Shown: positions 11,953 to 21,365 of the stretch, piece by piece
Numbering within the stretch: the stretch's first letter is position 1
Layout: each line of letters opens with the position of its first letter
Assembly: GCA_949126835.1 (NCBI GenBank)
Contig: OX421495.1
Location: forward strand, 6,216,011 to 6,280,010
Source: Anisus vortex
Taxonomy: Eukaryota; Mollusca; Gastropoda; Planorbidae
Direction of reading: 5' to 3'
Length of the DNA stretch: 64,000 bases
Position numbers and translations under genes: made by a program
The notes under the pieces: generated by a model
Seen by the model: only the letters and a program-made list of their open reading frames with translations
Told to the model about the DNA's origin: nothing
Database searches by the model: none

Positions 11953-12578
11953 TGTTACGAATATCGGTCATAAATGAATGACGTAGTAAGGCATTGACCT
12001 CTTAACAAGTGCGTATCAGAGTCCAAAGCGACCAAGGTTTGACCTTTATGCCCTGAGGGCAGTTTAAATAAAATAATTCGTTCAAATCCCGTGGAAATTG
12101 GAGGATAATTCTGGATCGTAGTAATTATAGAGAAAGAGGTTAAAATGCGTATTAAGACCCTGTAGAATCTTCGATGATAGTTTTCTTTGGAAAGTCCCGA
12201 CCTCCTTAAAGTCAGTTCAGTTTAAACGTTTGTAGAGTGAAGTCGCTATATTAATACTTGTACATATAATGTCATTTTATTGAAACTTATGTTGCCATCA
12301 GTTGATGAAGTTTATTGATCGTTTATATTGAGTCTACAATTTAAATAAAATTGTTTATTCGACAACTGGAGTTGTTTGATCTATCATTGTTGAGAAAGGT
12401 GTTGAAGATAATTATCACGAATATAACTACATTGCTGCATAGACCTGTCAGTCAAGGAACCCCTAGCTTGGGCTACAGATTAGCAGAATCTAGAGACTTC
12501 TAATAAAGATACAACTATATTCATTGAATCCGATTTAACGAGTCGTAATAATAGTCATCAATCTAAAGGGCCATAACA
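11953..12578 (+). repeat. 5' LTR
   Basis: Begins TGTTACGAATATCGG and ends CCATAACA, the canonical TG...CA termini. AATAAA at 12344-12349 is a plausible polyadenylation signal within R. The preceding flank is GCTAACAATT. The unoccupied copy of that flank at 20751 continues with GCATTAG, which fixes the left insertion boundary. Confidence 0.92.
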
Positions 12579-12581
12579 GTT

Positions 12582-12600
12582 TGCGGGCTGCGTCCGATAT
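12582..12600 (+). other. Degenerate tRNA-Pro primer-binding site
   Basis: Compared with the perfect site at 18318-18335, this reads TGCGGGCTGCGTCCGATAT: two substitutions or more and one inserted base. Such a site should prime poorly. The proviral unit may have been generated with the intact sequence and mutated later, or this may be a recombinant. Confidence 0.75.
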
Positions 12601-12752
12601 AGTTGTATAGTGAAGCATATATTCAAGTTGTGTTGTGTTGTGTGTTGGAGCAGTGACCTACTGAGCAAGCCTAATAACGCTGAATTCATTCTTCCGATTG
12701 GAAAAACGTAAGTTGGAAAAATTTACCATTTTATAAATCTCTTAACTAAAGA

Positions 12753-15491
12753 ATGGAATTTATTGAAAATCCAGAAGAAGAAGTTTTGAAAACTTTATCA
12801 ATAAAGAAGTTAAAAGAGATCGCTGAGATCTTAAAGATAGAAGTTACTGAAACTACACCATCCAGAATTGTGTTGACACAGCAGATAAAAGATGTGTTGA
12901 TTGCGAGTGGCAAGTTGAAAGTAGAATCAAGCGCGGAGGAATATCAAGTTGAAGGTCAGACGTCGAAATCTTCAATGTCCGAACAGTTCCGATTTCAACT
13001 AGAAATGAAACGGATGGAGATGGAAGAAAAACGTCTTGATCGTGAAATGGCAGATAAGAAAAGTCAAAGAGAAACAGAAAGTCAGGAAAGAATAGAACTA
13101 GCAAAGATAGGAGCTACTAAAAAAGAATCTCATAATGATGTAGAGATGGCCAGATGGAAAAAGCTAGTCCCTACCTACATTGATAAAGAAAGTGAAATAG
13201 CTAATTTCTTCCAGACCTTTGAAATTTCTTGCAGAGATTTTAAGTTCCCAGAAGATAAATGGGGAATATTAGTCAGAACAGCTTTTACTCAGGGAAGGGC
13301 AAGAGATTGTGTTCTATTGTTAAAAGAGGAGCATTTAAATGATTATGAAATCATCAAAGATTCTGTACTGAAAGCGTACAACCAAATACCGGAAAGTTAT
13401 CGGAAAAGGTTCCGTCAGTACACAATGTCCCCTTACCAAACACACTTAGACTTCCTTAGAGCAGAAGAAAAGTTAATGGATCAGTGGATAAAATCCAGAA
13501 ATATCTCCACATTAAAAGAAATGAAAGATATCATTCTGTTAGAGGATTTTATTAACAAAGTGAGGCCGGATATAAGAATGTATTTATCCGAGCGTGACAT
13601 CACTGACCCACATAAGGCTGCTGATTTAGCGGAACAGTATACACTGTGTCATAGGACAGCTGGTGAAAAGAATTTTAATAGGGCACAACGGCAAGCAGAA
13701 AACACACAACAACAACATCGTGAAAAAGAGCATTTTGTGAAACAAAATGATGTTAATAAGAAACCTGTCAACAAAAACGTCCAATGTACTTTTTGTAAAA
13801 GAACAGGACATAGCATCGAAGACTGTTGGAGTATACGAAGCGACAAAAGACCTAACAAAGTGGTCATGTGTGCAAGCCATAAACCAATACAGAATGTACA
13901 AGAAAGCGAAAATACAAACGAACTGAATTCGAAGAAAGATTCTTCTAAACCAGAAACACTGAGGGTGGATTTGCCTGAGAGCAAAAGTCAGAAGGTAGAG
14001 AAATCTACAACTGAAGATAATGAGGATAAATATTCTGATTATAAATACAGAATGGCTACTATTGGATTAATTGTCCAAGTCCACAGAGACGAAAAAGTAG
14101 ACCAGAGTATTTTTGACTCGAACAAGAGTCTGAAGTCATCGAAAGATGAAACAACACCCGAAAGTCATGGTCAAGGGAAGAATAAAATTGACACAGAGAC
14201 CCTGTGCAGTTTTCAACCGTTCATTAGTGAAGGTTGTGTGGCCTTACAAAAGGAAGGACCACTGAAGTCCGTAAACATATTACGAGACACAGGAGCATCA
14301 TTAACACTGCTGCTTAAAGATGTATTACCATTGAATGTGAATACATTGACAGGACAGACTGTCCTATTGAGAGGTTTTGAATGGAAAGAAGAAATACCTC
14401 TACATAGGATATACCTCGCATCTGACTTGGTGACAGGATATGTGACAGTTGGAGTAATATCAAAACTTCCTGTTGAGGGCATATCTGTTATACTAGCAAA
14501 TGATTTGGCGAAAGGGAGGGTGAGACCTGAACTGATTGTGAAGGAAAATCCAGACCCTAGTCCTATTGTGGAGACAGGAAAAGAAAAAGAACTTTATCCT
14601 GTAGGTGATGTCATAAATGGTATGACACCACAGAAAAAGAAAGAAGAAACTATCTCACAAGAAAAGAAAAAGAAAGAAGAAATTCTCCCACGAGAGAAGA
14701 AAGAGGAAGAAGAAGTGGAACTTGATACTACTATTTTCTCCATGATTGAGGATTGTCCGAAAGGAAATGATCAATCAAAGAAGTCATCACAAAATGAATT
14801 GATTGCTGAGCAGAAAGTAGACCCAGAGTTGCTACAGTTGCATGAGAAAGCTGTCGACGAAAAAGAAACTCCTACTACTGATGTCTATGAACAGATAGAC
14901 CACAGCATAAACAAACAACAATGCAAACCTACAGTTGCCGGTACAGATGAAGATTTGAGGAGCATCACTGAAGAAACGAGTGCGGAGAGCTGGACCGAAA
15001 CTATCCAAAGCTATGGGTTACCACAATCCATACCGAGAGATCGAAGGACCAACTTCACCTCGGAACTCTTCAATCCAGTCCTAAAGAACTTATGCCTGGA
15101 GCATGAGGTGACAACTGAATCCCATCCGGAAAGTCGAGGAGCCTATGGACCAATCTTTGGACCCACTGTCCGAGGACCACTCAAACTACTTCCAGAGGAA
15201 TGGCAGACCGAATTGGATCTCCTTGGGCTGAGCAAGTACCTAGATAAGTACATAAATTTTTTGTCTGACATAACTGTGTTTGTTAGGAAAAAATTGTACA
15301 CTGCTCACATGCAGATGCCATTGTTGTGTGATGAAAGAAAGGCAAAAATATTATATCATTTGAAAATGATAAAGCCTTACCTTCTGAAAACAATTGGAAT
15401 AAGCTTGATGTTGTTAACATTGTTACTCTTAATTGTAAAATTCATACCTGGAGTACAGGATGAATTGAATGACAAATTCACTGATAGTTAG
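12753..15491 (+). CDS. Gag-protease polyprotein with integrase remnant, no RT
   Basis: A single open frame of 912 codons starting at the first ATG after the leader. Domains in order: N-terminal helical region (1-70); charged coiled-coil candidate (about 80-130); SCAN/capsid-like helical domain (about 140-305); CCHC zinc knuckle with C345, C348, H353 and C358 in the CX2CX4HX4C spacing; acidic-lysine linker; aspartic protease core with the DTGAS motif at 512-516; low-complexity K/E segment (about 630-660). A fragment of integrase core follows (about 754-820) that keeps GLP...DRRTNFTS but loses the DDE context downstream. The C-terminus has a hydrophobic membrane-like segment at about 878-898. 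Reverse transcriptase, RNase H and most of integrase are missing between protease and the integrase remnant. Despite these deletions the frame is uninterrupted. Probably retained as a gag-donor ORF of a non-autonomous family; domestication is possible but unsupported. Confidence 0.85.
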   Translation: MEFIENPEEEVLKTLSIKKLKEIAEILKIEVTETTPSRIVLTQQIKDVLIASGKLKVESSAEEYQVEGQTSKSSMSEQFRFQLEMKRMEMEEKRLDREMADKKSQRETESQERIELAKIGATKKESHNDVEMARWKKLVPTYIDKESEIANFFQTFEISCRDFKFPEDKWGILVRTAFTQGRARDCVLLLKEEHLNDYEIIKDSVLKAYNQIPESYRKRFRQYTMSPYQTHLDFLRAEEKLMDQWIKSRNISTLKEMKDIILLEDFINKVRPDIRMYLSERDITDPHKAADLAEQYTLCHRTAGEKNFNRAQRQAENTQQQHREKEHFVKQNDVNKKPVNKNVQCTFCKRTGHSIEDCWSIRSDKRPNKVVMCASHKPIQNVQESENTNELNSKKDSSKPETLRVDLPESKSQKVEKSTTEDNEDKYSDYKYRMATIGLIVQVHRDEKVDQSIFDSNKSLKSSKDETTPESHGQGKNKIDTETLCSFQPFISEGCVALQKEGPLKSVNILRDTGASLTLLLKDVLPLNVNTLTGQTVLLRGFEWKEEIPLHRIYLASDLVTGYVTVGVISKLPVEGISVILANDLAKGRVRPELIVKENPDPSPIVETGKEKELYPVGDVINGMTPQKKKEETISQEKKKKEEILPREKKEEEEVELDTTIFSMIEDCPKGNDQSKKSSQNELIAEQKVDPELLQLHEKAVDEKETPTTDVYEQIDHSINKQQCKPTVAGTDEDLRSITEETSAESWTETIQSYGLPQSIPRDRRTNFTSELFNPVLKNLCLEHEVTTESHPESRGAYGPIFGPTVRGPLKLLPEEWQTELDLLGLSKYLDKYINFLSDITVFVRKKLYTAHMQMPLLCDERKAKILYHLKMIKPYLLKTIGISLMLLTLLLLIVKFIPGVQDELNDKFTDS

Positions 15492-17675
15492 TTACCAAAC
15501 TTACTATTTTAAAACTAAAATCCCTTACTTGTGATGAAAAAGGACTGAGTAAAAGTATTGTTAGAGTAAAAATCATTATAGTGTGATATTTCTAAACAAA
15601 CTTGTTAGGTTGAGCATTTAAAATAATTGCTATAAGAGAAAAAGATCAGTTTTATCCGCAGAATTGGTTTCTAAATCAGAGGACATTATAAATGTGGACT
15701 GATTATAAGATATGTTTGAGAAACTCTGGAAATGATAATTGAAACATTTGACAGAGGGGATAATTTGATTGAAAAAGATGTAAATGATTTTGAGAAAAGA
15801 GATTTTTCTATCACTAAAGTATTGAGAAATGTTTTATGATTGTACTATGGAAATTTATTTTATCATGTACTGTTGTTGAAATAATTGCACTGAGTCAAGA
15901 TGCAAATTTCTTCTATGTGAATTTATTCATTTGGTCTATTATCATTGAATGTATGATAAAGAAGGGTAAAAAAATAGTTGCAGCAAGGCAGAACTATGAC
16001 TAACAAGAATTCCAAGAAATGTATTATATATGATTTTTCACTTTTAGGATACTGTTACATGAAAAGCAGACCAAAAGTAGAAACTAATAAAACTTTGTAT
16101 CCTTGTTTGTATAAATTTAGGATATGTGCCACTGATTTGACACTGTAAACCAGAATGATTGAGAATTTCATGGTTGAAAATGTATAATGTTGACATACCA
16201 ATGTTCAATAAATGTATTATTAATTAAGGATTTCATGTCAAGATTGTAAAACTAATCTATTTTTTTCTGTATGAGTTAAAATAGATTGAATGAATTGTAC
16301 TGACAATCAAAAGATTGGGTAGACCTGACTACTGTGAGGAACAGGAGAACCTAGAATCTATGAATAATGAGGGGAACATGGAAAAGAGCAATGGATTCCA
16401 ACCTTACCATAACTGAAAAGCTGGGAGATGGAACCATTCAGACCAGAAATTGTTTTGTAAAAATTGTTAAATTGATTTCTGTCTGAAAAAAATATAGTCT
16501 ATGCTCTTTAAATTCTAATCTTTTATCTTTTGTACTTCAATAATATTGTATTTGAAATGTCTTTGATGTAATCTAAAGAAAATAAGTACTTACTGTGTAG
16601 TACTAAGATTGTATGAAGATAATATAACTTGCTTTAATTGATAGTTAATTAAGTAAATTAACCAATTTGTTTTAATTAAATCCATGTCTGCATGAAAGAT
16701 AGAATGTTTCAATGTGAACTCTTTTAAAAAGAAAATAATGACGTCGAAAGGTCATGGTAAAATGAGAAATTGAAATATTTTTAATGAAATTGTCTATAAA
16801 CTATTTTAATTCTGGAACAGACTATGTTTAATTTCCTTAAACTAACATAAATGAATTTAATTTTGAGATAATGGTTGTTAAATAATGCTCATTTAGTCAA
16901 GATAACGTTTTGGTCGCGTAGAGATTTTGACCTAAGCGGTGATGAGGTAAAAATTTGCATAGCGATGTCAATATTGTTAGAATCAATTGGGAATGAGAGA
17001 GGGTGAAAAAAGGAATAGAGAGAGAGAGTGCGGAATTGACCTACATTTTGGGTCGCGTCACAGACAGTATTGTTTAAAGTTTAATGTGTTAGCCAGCCTA
17101 CAAACATGAAAAAAAATACTGTCGAAGCAATAATATTTTTTGTTGTAAAGTGAAATTAGGTCAGGGCTAGTATTTTTTTTGTTTTGTAATTGAGTTAGGC
17201 CTAGCATGTGTTCTATCAGAACGTTGTTTTTTTTTCTCCTTATGAAAAAATAAGTCGTGTCTGCATAGACATTAAGTGATTTTTTCTTTTGTTGTTTGAT
17301 TACAAATGTAAAAGCTAAGTTATAATTAAATGAACGAGAGAGTTTTTATTAACGTGGAATGATAATGGAATGGAAATTATTAGATTGTATAATGTTTAAC
17401 CCTATGTATTTTTCTTGTATACAAGATTTAGATAAACAATTTAATTGTCCATTGTTTTGAATTAAAAATTGAATGATTGAATGACTGTAGTTAAGCCATT
17501 TGATAAGATGAACTTATATTGCATATATTATATGTTATTGTTATCAGTTCGATTGAATTATTGGGATAGCCAATTGAACTGTATTGTTTTCCCCGGAATA
17601 TTTTCTTTTATAATTATTCCTTAAAATTAACATTTTTAGTATGGTAAAATGTAAAAGAAATAATTATAAAACTTT
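15492..17675 (+). other. Non-coding interior of the retrotransposon
   Basis: AT-rich sequence between the ORF stop and the polypurine tract, with no frame above about 60 codons and no recognisable RT, RNase H or envelope motif. It is either eroded coding sequence or acquired filler. A GAGAGAGAG tract lies near 17018. Confidence 0.7.
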
Positions 17676-17688
17676 AGAAGGAGGGGGA
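17676..17688 (+). other. Polypurine tract
   Basis: AGAAGGAGGGGGA is directly followed by the TG of the 3' LTR at 17689, the expected position for plus-strand DNA priming in LTR elements. Confidence 0.9.
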
Positions 17689-18314
17689 TGTTACGAATAT
17701 CGGTCATAAATGAATGACGTAGTAAGGCATTGACCTCTTAACAAGTGCGTATCAGAGTCCAAAGCGACCAAGGTTTGACCTTTATGCCCTGAGGGCAGTT
17801 TAAATAAAATAATTCGTTCAAATCCCGTGGAAATTGGAGGATAATTCTGGATCGTAGTAATTATAGAGAAAGAGGTTAAAATGCGTATTAAGACCCTGTA
17901 GAATCTTCGATGATAGTTTTCTTTGGAAAGTCCCGACCTCCTTAAAGTCAGTTCAGTTTAAACGTTTGTAGAGTGAAGTCGCTATATTAATACTTGTACA
18001 TATAATGTCATTTTATTGAAACTTATGTTGCCATCAGTTGATGAAGTTTATTGATCGTTTATATTGAGTCTACAATTTAAATAAAATTGTTTATTCAACA
18101 ACTGGAGTTGTTTGATCTATCATTGTTGAGAAAGGTGTTGAAGATAATTATCACGAATATAACTACATTGCTGCATAGACCTGTCAGTCAAGGAACCCCT
18201 AGCTTGGGCTACAGATTAGCAGAATCTAGAGACTTCTAATAAAGATACAACTATATTCATTGAATCCGATTTAACGAGTCGTAATAATAGTCATCAATCT
18301 AAAGGGCCATAACA
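17689..18314 (+). repeat. 3' LTR
   Basis: Same length as the 5' LTR with one substitution (18097). Instead of host flank it is followed by GT and a perfect primer-binding site, so it also serves as the 5' LTR of a second, truncated unit. Confidence 0.92.
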
Positions 18315-18317
18315 GTT

Positions 18318-18335
18318 TGGGGGCTCGTCCGGGAT
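18318..18335 (+). other. Perfect tRNA-Pro primer-binding site
   Basis: TGGGGGCTCGTCCGGGAT is 18 nt and complementary to the 3' end of tRNA-Pro, two bases after the LTR end. From established knowledge this is the proline primer-binding site used by many vertebrate gammaretroviruses. Here it sits in an invertebrate gypsy-like element. Confidence 0.9.
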
Positions 18336-18487
18336 AGTTGTATAGTGAAGCATATATTCAAGTTGTGTTGTGTTGTGTGTTGGAGAAGTGACCTACTGAG
18401 CAAGCCTAATAACGCTGAATTCATTCTTCCGATTGGAAAAACGTAAGTTGGAAAAATTTACCATTTTATAAATCTCTTAACTAAAGA

Positions 18488-19438
18488 ATGGAATTTATTG
18501 AAAATCCAGAAGAAGAAGTTTTGAAAACTTTATCAATAAAGAAGTTAAAAGAGATCGCTGAGATCTTAAAGATAGAAGTTACTGAAACTACACCATCCAG
18601 AATTGTGTTGACACAGCAGATAAAAGATGTGTTGATTGCGAGTGGCAAGTTGAAAGTAGAATCAAGCGCGGAGGAATATCAAGTTGAAGGTCTGACGTCG
18701 AAATCTTCAATGTCCGAACAGTTCCGATTTCAACTAGAAATGAAACGGATGGAGATGGAAGAAAAACTTCTTGATCGTGAAATGGCAGATAAGAAAAGTC
18801 AAAGAGAAACAGAAAGTCAGGAAAGAATAGAACTAGCAAAGATAGGAGCTACTAAAAAAGAATCTCATAATGATGTAGAGATGGCCAGATGGAAAAAGCT
18901 AGTCCCTACCTACATTGATAAAGAAAGTGAAATAGCTAATTTCTTCCAAACCTTTGAAATTTCTTGCAGAGATTTTAAGTTCCCAGAAGATAAATGGGGA
19001 ATATTAGTCAGAACAGCTTTTACTCAGGGAAGGGCAAGAGATTGTGTTCTATTGTTAAAAGAGGAGCATTTAAATGATTATGAAATCATCAAAGATTCTG
19101 TACTGAAAGCGTACAACCAAATACCGGAAAGTTATCGGAAAAGGTTCCGTCAGTACACAATGTCCCCTTACCAAACACACTTAGACTTCCTTAGAGCAGA
19201 AGAAAAGTTAATGGATCAGTGGATAAAATCCAGAAATATCTCCACATTAAAAGAAATGAAAGATATCATTCTGTTAGAGGATTTTATTAACAAAGTGAGG
19301 CCGGATATAAGAATGTATTTATCCGAGCGTGACATCACTGACCCACATAAGGCTGCTGATTTAGCGGAACAGTATACACTGTGTCATAGGAAAGCTGGTG
19401 AAAAGAATACACACACATACAATCACACATACAAATAG
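18488..19438 (+). pseudogene. Truncated second gag copy, fused to flanking DNA
   Basis: The first 307 codons repeat the gag at 12753 with three amino-acid changes seen (Q to L, R to L, T to K). At 19402-19408 the sequence AAAGAAT, common to gag and to the duplicated flank, marks a junction. After it the frame runs nine codons into the flank and stops. The zinc knuckle, protease and everything downstream are lost. The leader upstream is intact, including the good primer-binding site. Confidence 0.9.
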
Positions 19439-20751
19439 TGTAATACCAATTGGCTGAATCAAGTAGCAACTCTGAATTCGGGAATGAAAAAAGTGTAGAG
19501 TGGGTTAAAGAGGGGTGAGGAGAAGAGTGGTTGGGGTGTTCCTATTGCGTGAGAAGAGGGAAAGAGGTAATGGCGTCAGGCTACTTTCTACTCCCTAATC
19601 TAACTCTACGCTAACCTATGTTTCTAGTTCTACACTACTTCTGCGCTATGATCTATCCATGAGTACTAATAAGGTTACGATTTAATCCAGAATCGTGACA
19701 ATTGCCAATCCCAGCTATCGCTTACATGGTATATATAACGAACGCCAGTCTCTGGCGCCTAATTTCACTTCTGTACCTATGAGCCCCAAAGCTGGCGAAG
19801 TGTGTAAACCGCCGATACGTTCCCATTAAGAATACACCAGCGGGCGAACGCATGGGAAAGAGCTCCCGCAGCGGGTCCGGACAGAGCTGAGCTCAACCCT
19901 AAACGTTACGCCCTGGACACAAGACGGGCTCGTCCGGTTTTATTCTGTTGAGGCCTTTTAACTTGGTTCCTCGAGTCTGACCAGTGAGCTAATGCATGGG
20001 ACAAGCGTTCGCCGAGATACTTCCACTCCCATCTCTGTAAGTGACGGAGAGAGGCGTGGTATCCCAAGCTGCAAGTCTGTAGATTAATCGGTTTGTTCTG
20101 TGCTTCCATTTGAGGGGGCCTGTGAGGTACCCACTGTCCGATTTCTGGTGTCTCCGGGGTGGGGGCTGATGCGACGCACGGAAAGGTATACAAAACGTCC
20201 TGTAAAAACGGCTGCTTTCAAAGGTTGCCTTGAGGGGATGACATCCCCGTGTCAGACAAAATCCACTCGGCCAACACACCGTCAGCCCACATTACAGGAA
20301 TACGAGGCAAGCCATGGATGGCTTGAGCAAATGTACGTTCGTAAAAGGGGAATCCGAACAGAGCAAGCCGACCCAACAAGCGACCGCCCTGTAAGACAAA
20401 GCCTGCCTACTCATATCTTTCCATGTCGGAGTGCATGGCCTGCTAACGCTGATCCAAACATGGTTTCAAGGGTTGGAACTTGGAAAAGACTCAACCATGG
20501 GTGTTGAATTAAAGCAGTCTACTCTCGGACGGTGTTCATAGTCCTTTCAGGACTCAATAACAGAACGGCGCCTAATTTAGATGTAGGCCTACTGAGCGGC
20601 AAAAAACTGGGTTTCTGTTTCTGAACGTACTCTGCAGAATGTATGTTGGTGTGTTTATGTTCTTTTGTTATTCCAGTCACAATGGCTCGCTAGACTACAG
20701 CGAAGGTGAAGTTTTTTACAATTGGTCGGTCACTTTGCCGTGCTAACAATT
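19402..20751 (+). repeat. 1350-bp duplicated block, copy 2, with empty site
   Basis: It matches 10603-11952 base for base apart from a few substitutions and no net length change. It starts at the 7-bp microhomology AAAGAAT shared with gag. It ends ACAATT and continues GCATTAGTTTCC, which is the unoccupied version of the retroelement insertion site. Confidence 0.9.
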
Positions 20752-20959
20752 GCATTAGTTTCCACTTTCCTCTCATACAAACTATCAAGATGAACACAAA
20801 AAGGACATGTCAAATGTAGCGTCCGTAATTTTAATTAATATATTTGTATTAACGTAAAACCATGTTTATATATGTCTGCTATGTAAGTGGCACATGACAA
20901 ATGTAGCCTATAATTTTGTAATAAATTTGTATCATTTTTTATTTTTAAAAAGTAACATT
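20752..20959. other. Interior of the composite transposon, right side
   Basis: AT-rich non-coding sequence between the empty site and the right subterminal block. No frame or motif recognised. Confidence 0.6.
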
Positions 20960-21069
20960 GTTGACGTCAACTTTTCTTGACCTCCCCCCCTCCCCCTTGT
21001 CAACAATTGTCAAACTTTTTCAGACCCCCCCTCCCCCCTATTTTGTTGACGTAATTAATGGACGTCCCC
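20960..21069 (-). repeat. Right terminal and subterminal region of the composite transposon
   Basis: Contains GTTGACGTCAAC, a C-rich block with TTGTCAACAATTGTCAAAC, and the terminus CGTAATTAATGGACGTCCCC, which is the inverse of the left end at 8692. Confidence 0.65.
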
Positions 21070-21178
21070 TTTAGTAATGTTTTAAATGATGTTAAGTTAC
21101 TGGTTTTCCCGGTTTGTTCAGGCAACCCATTTCATGCAAGAATGCCACTCGGGAAGAGAGAGTACTTCTTGGGCGTCC
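21070..21178 (-). mobile_element. LINE 3' region, right half of the split copy
   Basis: On the minus strand this continues the LINE from the point reached at 8691: a TTAATAAAA-like stretch, then the complement of AACTTAACATC, GGGTTGCC and the C-terminal coding edge. The homology fades at about 21178. Confidence 0.8.
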
Positions 21179-21280
21179 GGGTATGATGTTATATAGAAAT
21201 TCTATAATAGAATGCTCAACCTAAAATTCTGAGCGTGCAAGCATGTGCAGCAGTGCAGCCAAAGTCTTAAACTTATAAGT

Positions 21281-21365
21281 TATAAGTTTACAAAAGTTTC
21301 TTCTAGGCATAAGATTATTACGTCCACTAGGCCCAAAAATCCTGCCGGGATCAGTCGCCATAGCC
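21281..21365 (-). repeat. SINE family B, partial copy
   Basis: On the minus strand it shows the GGGCCTAGTGGACGTAATAAT segment of family B followed by a damaged hairpin arm and the TGTAAACTTATAA end. The tRNA-like head is missing or unrecognisable. A separate plus-strand tail hairpin (CTTCT...AGAAG flanked by ACGT) lies at 21560-21597. Confidence 0.65.

Larger units (their letters stand above)
11953..18314 (+). mobile_element. Gypsy-like LTR retrotransposon, RT-less, complete LTR pair
   Basis: Order: 626-bp LTR, decayed primer-binding site, 912-codon gag-protease ORF, 2.2 kb of non-coding interior, polypurine tract, 626-bp LTR. The LTRs differ at a single base (G at 12361, A at 18097), so insertion was recent. 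No reverse transcriptase or RNase H frame is present, so mobilisation would need proteins from a related full-length element. The interior resumes after the 3' LTR with a second leader and gag start, so the structure is LTR-interior-LTR-partial interior. Zinc-knuckle gag, DTGAS protease and an integrase remnant support a Ty3/gypsy-type origin. The SCAN-like capsid region supports this too. Confidence 0.88.
8692..21069. mobile_element. 12.4-kb composite DNA-transposon insertion splitting a LINE
   Basis: The left end reads GGGGACGTCCATTAATTACG and the right end is its exact inverse, giving an inverted repeat of about 26 bp. Flanking LINE sequence is continuous across the insertion with an apparent short T-only target duplication (TTT), although the T run blurs its length. 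Subterminal C-rich blocks with TTGTCAACAA and TGTCAAACTTT are present at both ends in direct orientation. The interior is nested with other elements: a hAT MITE at 8969, a candidate LTR at 9692, the LTR retrotransposon at 11953 and a tandem duplication. Without the retroelement and the duplicated block the host element would be about 3.6 kb. No transposase was found, so it is non-autonomous or gutted. The short target duplication could fit PIF/Harbinger-like or CACTA-like elements; not resolved. Confidence 0.7.
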
